DNA of 23,201 nt, from NCBI GenBank assembly GCA_023228245.1, contig JALOBN010000040.1, positions 1 to 23,201 on the forward strand. The letters are read 5' to 3'. The first letter of the stretch is position 1. Every line of letters starts with the position of its first letter. This stretch comes from Candidatus Pacearchaeota archaeon. Lineage in GTDB: Archaea; Nanoarchaeota; Nanoarchaeia; Pacearchaeales; GW2011-AR1. The position numbers were made by a program, and so were the translations under genes. The notes under the pieces are model-generated. The model ran no database searches. It was not told the DNA's origin and worked only from the letters and a program-made list of their open reading frames with translations. Positions 20,864 through 23,201 of this stretch are shown here, piece after piece.

Positions 20864-21277
20864 ATGAAGTTTCGTATTCTAGTTGGCAAACATAGTGAAG
20901 GCTATCACCTGGGCGCAGATGGTAGGCGGATTAAACCCAAAATCTATTGTGCTGATGGTAAGCAAGATGGCAACATCATCGAGACAACGACTGACTTGTG
21001 CAAGATGAATCACCCTGGGGCAAACAAGTTCCAGCGTCTTTATGAATCTCCCAAGTCCAGTAGTGATCCAGAAGCTGTTGCTCAAGCAGCACACGAAGGA
21101 TTCTATGGTATGCCTGAAGACCCGGCTGTTAAGGCCAAGTCAGACGGGTTGGATGGCAAGAATGCTGCCGAATTGCGTAAGCTTGCTGAAGAGGAAGAGA
21201 TTGACTTGGGTTCGGCAAAAACCAAGGATCAGATTCTGGGGCGCATTCGAGAATCCCGCCATACGGTAAGCAGCTAG
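20864..21277 (+). CDS. Head-region protein with C-terminal HeH/SAP-like motif
   Basis: 137 residues; AGGAG stands 8-10 bases before the ATG. The N-terminal half (KFRILVGKHSEGYHLG, then IKPKIYCADG) looks beta-rich, and the middle is polar. Residues 95-131 (GLDGKNAAELRKLAEEEEID, then SAKTKDQILGRIRES) match the short helix-extended-loop-helix pattern found in many phage head proteins and Rho N-termini, which binds DNA or protein. Its place just after the capsid gene is typical for such proteins. Confidence 0.65.
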   Translation: MKFRILVGKHSEGYHLGADGRRIKPKIYCADGKQDGNIIETTTDLCKMNHPGANKFQRLYESPKSSSDPEAVAQAAHEGFYGMPEDPAVKAKSDGLDGKNAAELRKLAEEEEIDLGSAKTKDQILGRIRESRHTVSS

Positions 21278-21318
21278 TTAGATTGCCTTCTGTCGCCTCA
21301 GTTCTGTAGGAGTGCATT

Positions 21319-21744
21319 ATGGGCTGGCGGGTTACTGAAGAGGAAGTTAAGGCAATCATCGAAACCGGCAATGACTATGCTGGTGTAGAGATTGTCGTAG
21401 CTCCATTCATTGATGCTGCGAACGCTCTTACAGACAAGATTGAGTCTGAGGACGATGATGGGCTGCTGACGGATGCTCTACTGGCCCAGATAGAGAAGTT
21501 TCTCGCAGCCCATCTCTATGCCCACCGCGACCAGCAGTATGCTTCCGAGAGTCGTGGTGGTGCTAGTGCTAGCTATCAAGGCCAGTTCGGCATGGGCCTA
21601 GATAGCACACGTTGGGGACAGACAGCCAAGATTCTAGACGTGACGGGCTACTTAGCCAACCTGGGCAAAGCAAAAACAGAAGTTGATTTGTTCTGGATGG
21701 GTTTACCACCCAGCGAGCAAACCGACTATGAGGATAGGGACTAA
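21319..21744 (+). CDS. Head-tail connector (adaptor) protein
   Basis: 141 residues with AGGAG upstream. Features of the gp6/gp15-like adaptor family: short helices at the start (TEEEVKAIIETG, FIDAANALTDKI), then LLAQIEKFLAAHLYAHRDQQ, and the loop ASYQGQFGMGLDSTRWGQTA typical of connector proteins in which a small-residue loop docks on the portal ring. It would form the first ring below the portal. The position after the capsid gene supports the call. Confidence 0.75.
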   Translation: MGWRVTEEEVKAIIETGNDYAGVEIVVAPFIDAANALTDKIESEDDDGLLTDALLAQIEKFLAAHLYAHRDQQYASESRGGASASYQGQFGMGLDSTRWGQTAKILDVTGYLANLGKAKTEVDLFWMGLPPSEQTDYEDRD

Positions 21745-21746
21745 GT

Positions 21747-22115
21747 ATGTCTCTAGATCGTTCAGGACGATTTCAGAAAGCCGTGTTGTGGGCTGCCAGT
21801 GGCTACAACAACGACGGTGAGCATAATCGTGTCGCTGCCGTCGAAATTATGGTGCGTTGGGAAGAGACCAACAAGGAAATCATCAACGAGAACGGCAATC
21901 CTATAGGTATTGATGTTACGGTTTGGGCCAACCAAGACATCGCCGTGCATAGCATCATGTGGTTAGGGGCCTTGACTAGTTTCGTGGATGGCACTTCAAC
22001 CGATCTAATGGAAGTTGTGTCTTTTGCCAACACCCCAGACTTGAAGAATAGAAGCCACGCCCGTCAATACTTTCTAGCCAGGCGTAGCGACAAGTTACCG
22101 ACCCTAGATACCTGA
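21747..22115 (+). CDS. Head closure / head-tail joining protein
   Basis: 122 residues, starting two bases after the previous stop. It is mostly beta-structured: FQKAVLWAASGYNNDGEHN, VAAVEIMVRWEETNKEI, IGIDVTVWANQDIAVHSIMW, LMEVVSFANTPDLKNR. The pattern 'a.lW..sgyd..Ge..v' followed by 'v.vRWe' and '.v.f..tPdlk.r' fits the small beta-barrel stopper proteins encoded after the adaptor in phages of this kind. It would seal the filled head. Confidence 0.65.
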   Translation: MSLDRSGRFQKAVLWAASGYNNDGEHNRVAAVEIMVRWEETNKEIINENGNPIGIDVTVWANQDIAVHSIMWLGALTSFVDGTSTDLMEVVSFANTPDLKNRSHARQYFLARRSDKLPTLDT

Positions 22116-22129
22116 ATTAGGTAACTGTT

Positions 22130-22789
22130 ATGGAATTGATCAATCTAACAGGAGCGAAGGAATTGATTGATCTGACAGGGACGATCCTAGGGTATTCCGG
22201 CAAGGCTAGGTTATCAAGGATCATTAAGGCCATTACGCTCTCTCCACTGTCTCATGTATCTATACTGGCTTGGATAACCAAAGGTGATTACATTCGTTGG
22301 CGAGTAGAACATCACCTAGATCCCACCTCGGCTGTGAGTTGGATTGAAGGACTATACATTGTCGAATCTACAGATTGCGTAAACCCCTGCTTGTTTGCTG
22401 AGCAACCCATTTCTGGGGCTCAAGTTCGGCCAATGAGCAGCTTTTTGGACTATGAAGGAAGGGTGTGGGCTTATCTTCCTAAAGACCCGCTGGACGCTGA
22501 AGAAAGAAGCTGGTTAACTGATGCTGTGCTGAAGCTAGTCGGCACTAAGTATGACTGGTCTGGGGCAGCACTAGCGGGCACCCGCTTTATGAATATGTTT
22601 CCTTGCTTTAGAAGCAAGCTGCATGACCGCAATACAAACTATTGCGCTGAAGTGGTAGGTGAGGGGGTCATGGCCTGGTCGAAAAGGCGGATGCCCGATA
22701 TTGATTGGGAACCAGGCCGGTTACGCCCTAGGGATGTGAGTAGGTTTGTAAAGGCTGGGCTGTACCAACCTTCTATTCGTGTTCGATAA
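22130..22789 (+). CDS. Permuted papain-like (YiiX/NlpC-P60 type) cysteine hydrolase
   Basis: 219 residues. LSPLSHVSILAW (37-48) holds the candidate catalytic His42, and NTNYCAEVVGEG (168-179) the candidate Cys172; the His-before-Cys order is that of circularly permuted papain-like enzymes such as YiiX and LRAT-type proteins. YIVEST (76-81) may add a polar residue. These hydrolases cut peptides or amide/ester bonds, including cell-wall stem peptides. Among connector and tail genes, a role in penetrating or remodelling the host envelope is possible, or a further virion effector. An internal duplication ELINLTG/ELIDLTG opens the protein. The fold call is fair; the role is inference. Confidence 0.65.
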   Translation: MELINLTGAKELIDLTGTILGYSGKARLSRIIKAITLSPLSHVSILAWITKGDYIRWRVEHHLDPTSAVSWIEGLYIVESTDCVNPCLFAEQPISGAQVRPMSSFLDYEGRVWAYLPKDPLDAEERSWLTDAVLKLVGTKYDWSGAALAGTRFMNMFPCFRSKLHDRNTNYCAEVVGEGVMAWSKRRMPDIDWEPGRLRPRDVSRFVKAGLYQPSIRVR

Positions 22790-22810
22790 CCTTCTGTTAG
22801 GAGCGATGGT

Positions 22811-23201
22811 ATGACGAGTCAAGTTAAGCAGACTGTGGTGTTGATGGGCAAGGCTGGCGTTCTCGCGGCACCGAACGCCACGGAAGCCTGTGGAACTGTT
22901 GAGAAGATGTTGGAGATGTACTTTGAGGATAACAAAGACCGTACTCCTCAGCAAGCCATGGAAGATGTGGCTGCCATGCAGCGCATTCGCCCACTCAAGG
23001 GGCTGCTTGATAGCTGCAAGGAATTCAAGGCTCTGATTCCCCAAGTGCAAGAACTGATCAAGACCATTATGGCTTTGTGCCCAACGACGAAGAAGGCAGA
23101 CGGCACTTACGGAGCGTTGTGTGAGGGTGGGATTCTCAAGTGTTTGATGAGCCTGATGTGCCCTGGTTTGTGCCCCACGACGGCTGGAGCTAGCCCTTGC
23201 C
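22811..23201 (+). CDS. Tail-region protein, truncated by the window end
   Basis: An ATG at 22811 with AGGAG at about 22800-22804 opens a frame that runs 130 codons to the end of the window without a stop. The product starts MTSQVKQTVVLMGKAGVLAA. The central part is helical (EKMLEMYFEDNKDRTPQQAM, KEFKALIPQVQELIKTIMAL) and the last 40 residues are rich in cysteine (ALCEGGILKCLMSLMCPGLC). No family is recognised. By position it should be a connector or tail gene; many copies of Cys are unusual for one. Confidence 0.6.
   Translation, partial: MTSQVKQTVVLMGKAGVLAAPNATEACGTVEKMLEMYFEDNKDRTPQQAMEDVAAMQRIRPLKGLLDSCKEFKALIPQVQELIKTIMALCPTTKKADGTYGALCEGGILKCLMSLMCPGLCPTTAGASPC

Noticed and set aside
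1..23201. CRISPR arrays, insertion sequences, rRNA and integrase genes
   Set aside because: No regularly spaced repeats, transposase, recombinase or rRNA-like sequence was seen on either strand.

Overview
The window reads as the packaging and head-assembly region of a tailed double-stranded DNA phage or prophage (Caudoviricetes). Nearly all credible genes are on the + strand, tightly packed, often with overlapping stop and start codons. The order is canonical: small terminase, large terminase, portal, minor head (MuF-like) protein, DUF2213-type prohead protease with scaffold, decoration protein, major capsid protein, then head-tail connector genes. Several proteins (split large terminase, capsid protein, connectors, small HTH proteins with zinc fingers) resemble, from memory, families common in phages and prophages of Planctomycetes. 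That host assignment is an inference; no search could be run.

Layout. 1-1721: a GC-rich partial zinc-ribbon gene, an HNH endonuclease and three small genes, two of them cysteine-rich. 1793-5050: small terminase, an HTH/zinc protein, and a large terminase split into an ATPase half and a nuclease half by about 0.58 kb. 5073-6382: small genes, including two tiny membrane peptides in an overlapping start/stop cascade, and a doubtful or structured stretch. 6546-9378: portal, HTH protein, hypothetical. 9378-14607: a 1464-residue minor head protein and a neighbour, both loaded with extra enzyme-like domains. 14620-15728: four small genes. 15729-15942: a non-coding stretch with two strong inverted repeats. 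15961-18912: DUF2213 protease with extra modules and, from an internal start, a probable scaffold. 18976-20701: decoration and major capsid proteins, followed by a strong hairpin. 20864-23201: connector genes, a permuted papain-like protein and a truncated tail-region gene.

The most striking feature is a modular cassette architecture. In three virion or virion-assembly proteins, at least seven modules are introduced by short Cys/Gly linkers of three kinds: an N-x-F-C-x-T-G-x-G-G-G type, an N-x-N-P-x-G-C-N-Q type, and a C-G-I-G-A-G-G-F type. Three modules look like ADP-ribosyltransferases of the kind found in phage polyvalent proteins, two are HExxH metallopeptidases, and two are unknown. One metallopeptidase sits inside a 2H phosphoesterase domain, between its two HxT motifs. 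One ART module is bounded by an 18-bp direct repeat. Another linker motif occurs three times in the protease gene, once without the cysteines, like an empty site. The working hypothesis is that the phage swaps effector cassettes into head proteins at homologous linker DNA, so that counter-defence or host-takeover enzymes are packaged in the head and injected with the DNA. A second point is that the split large terminase can be rejoined in frame by a single U...G-type splice, so an intron is possible, although no catalytic core was recognised.
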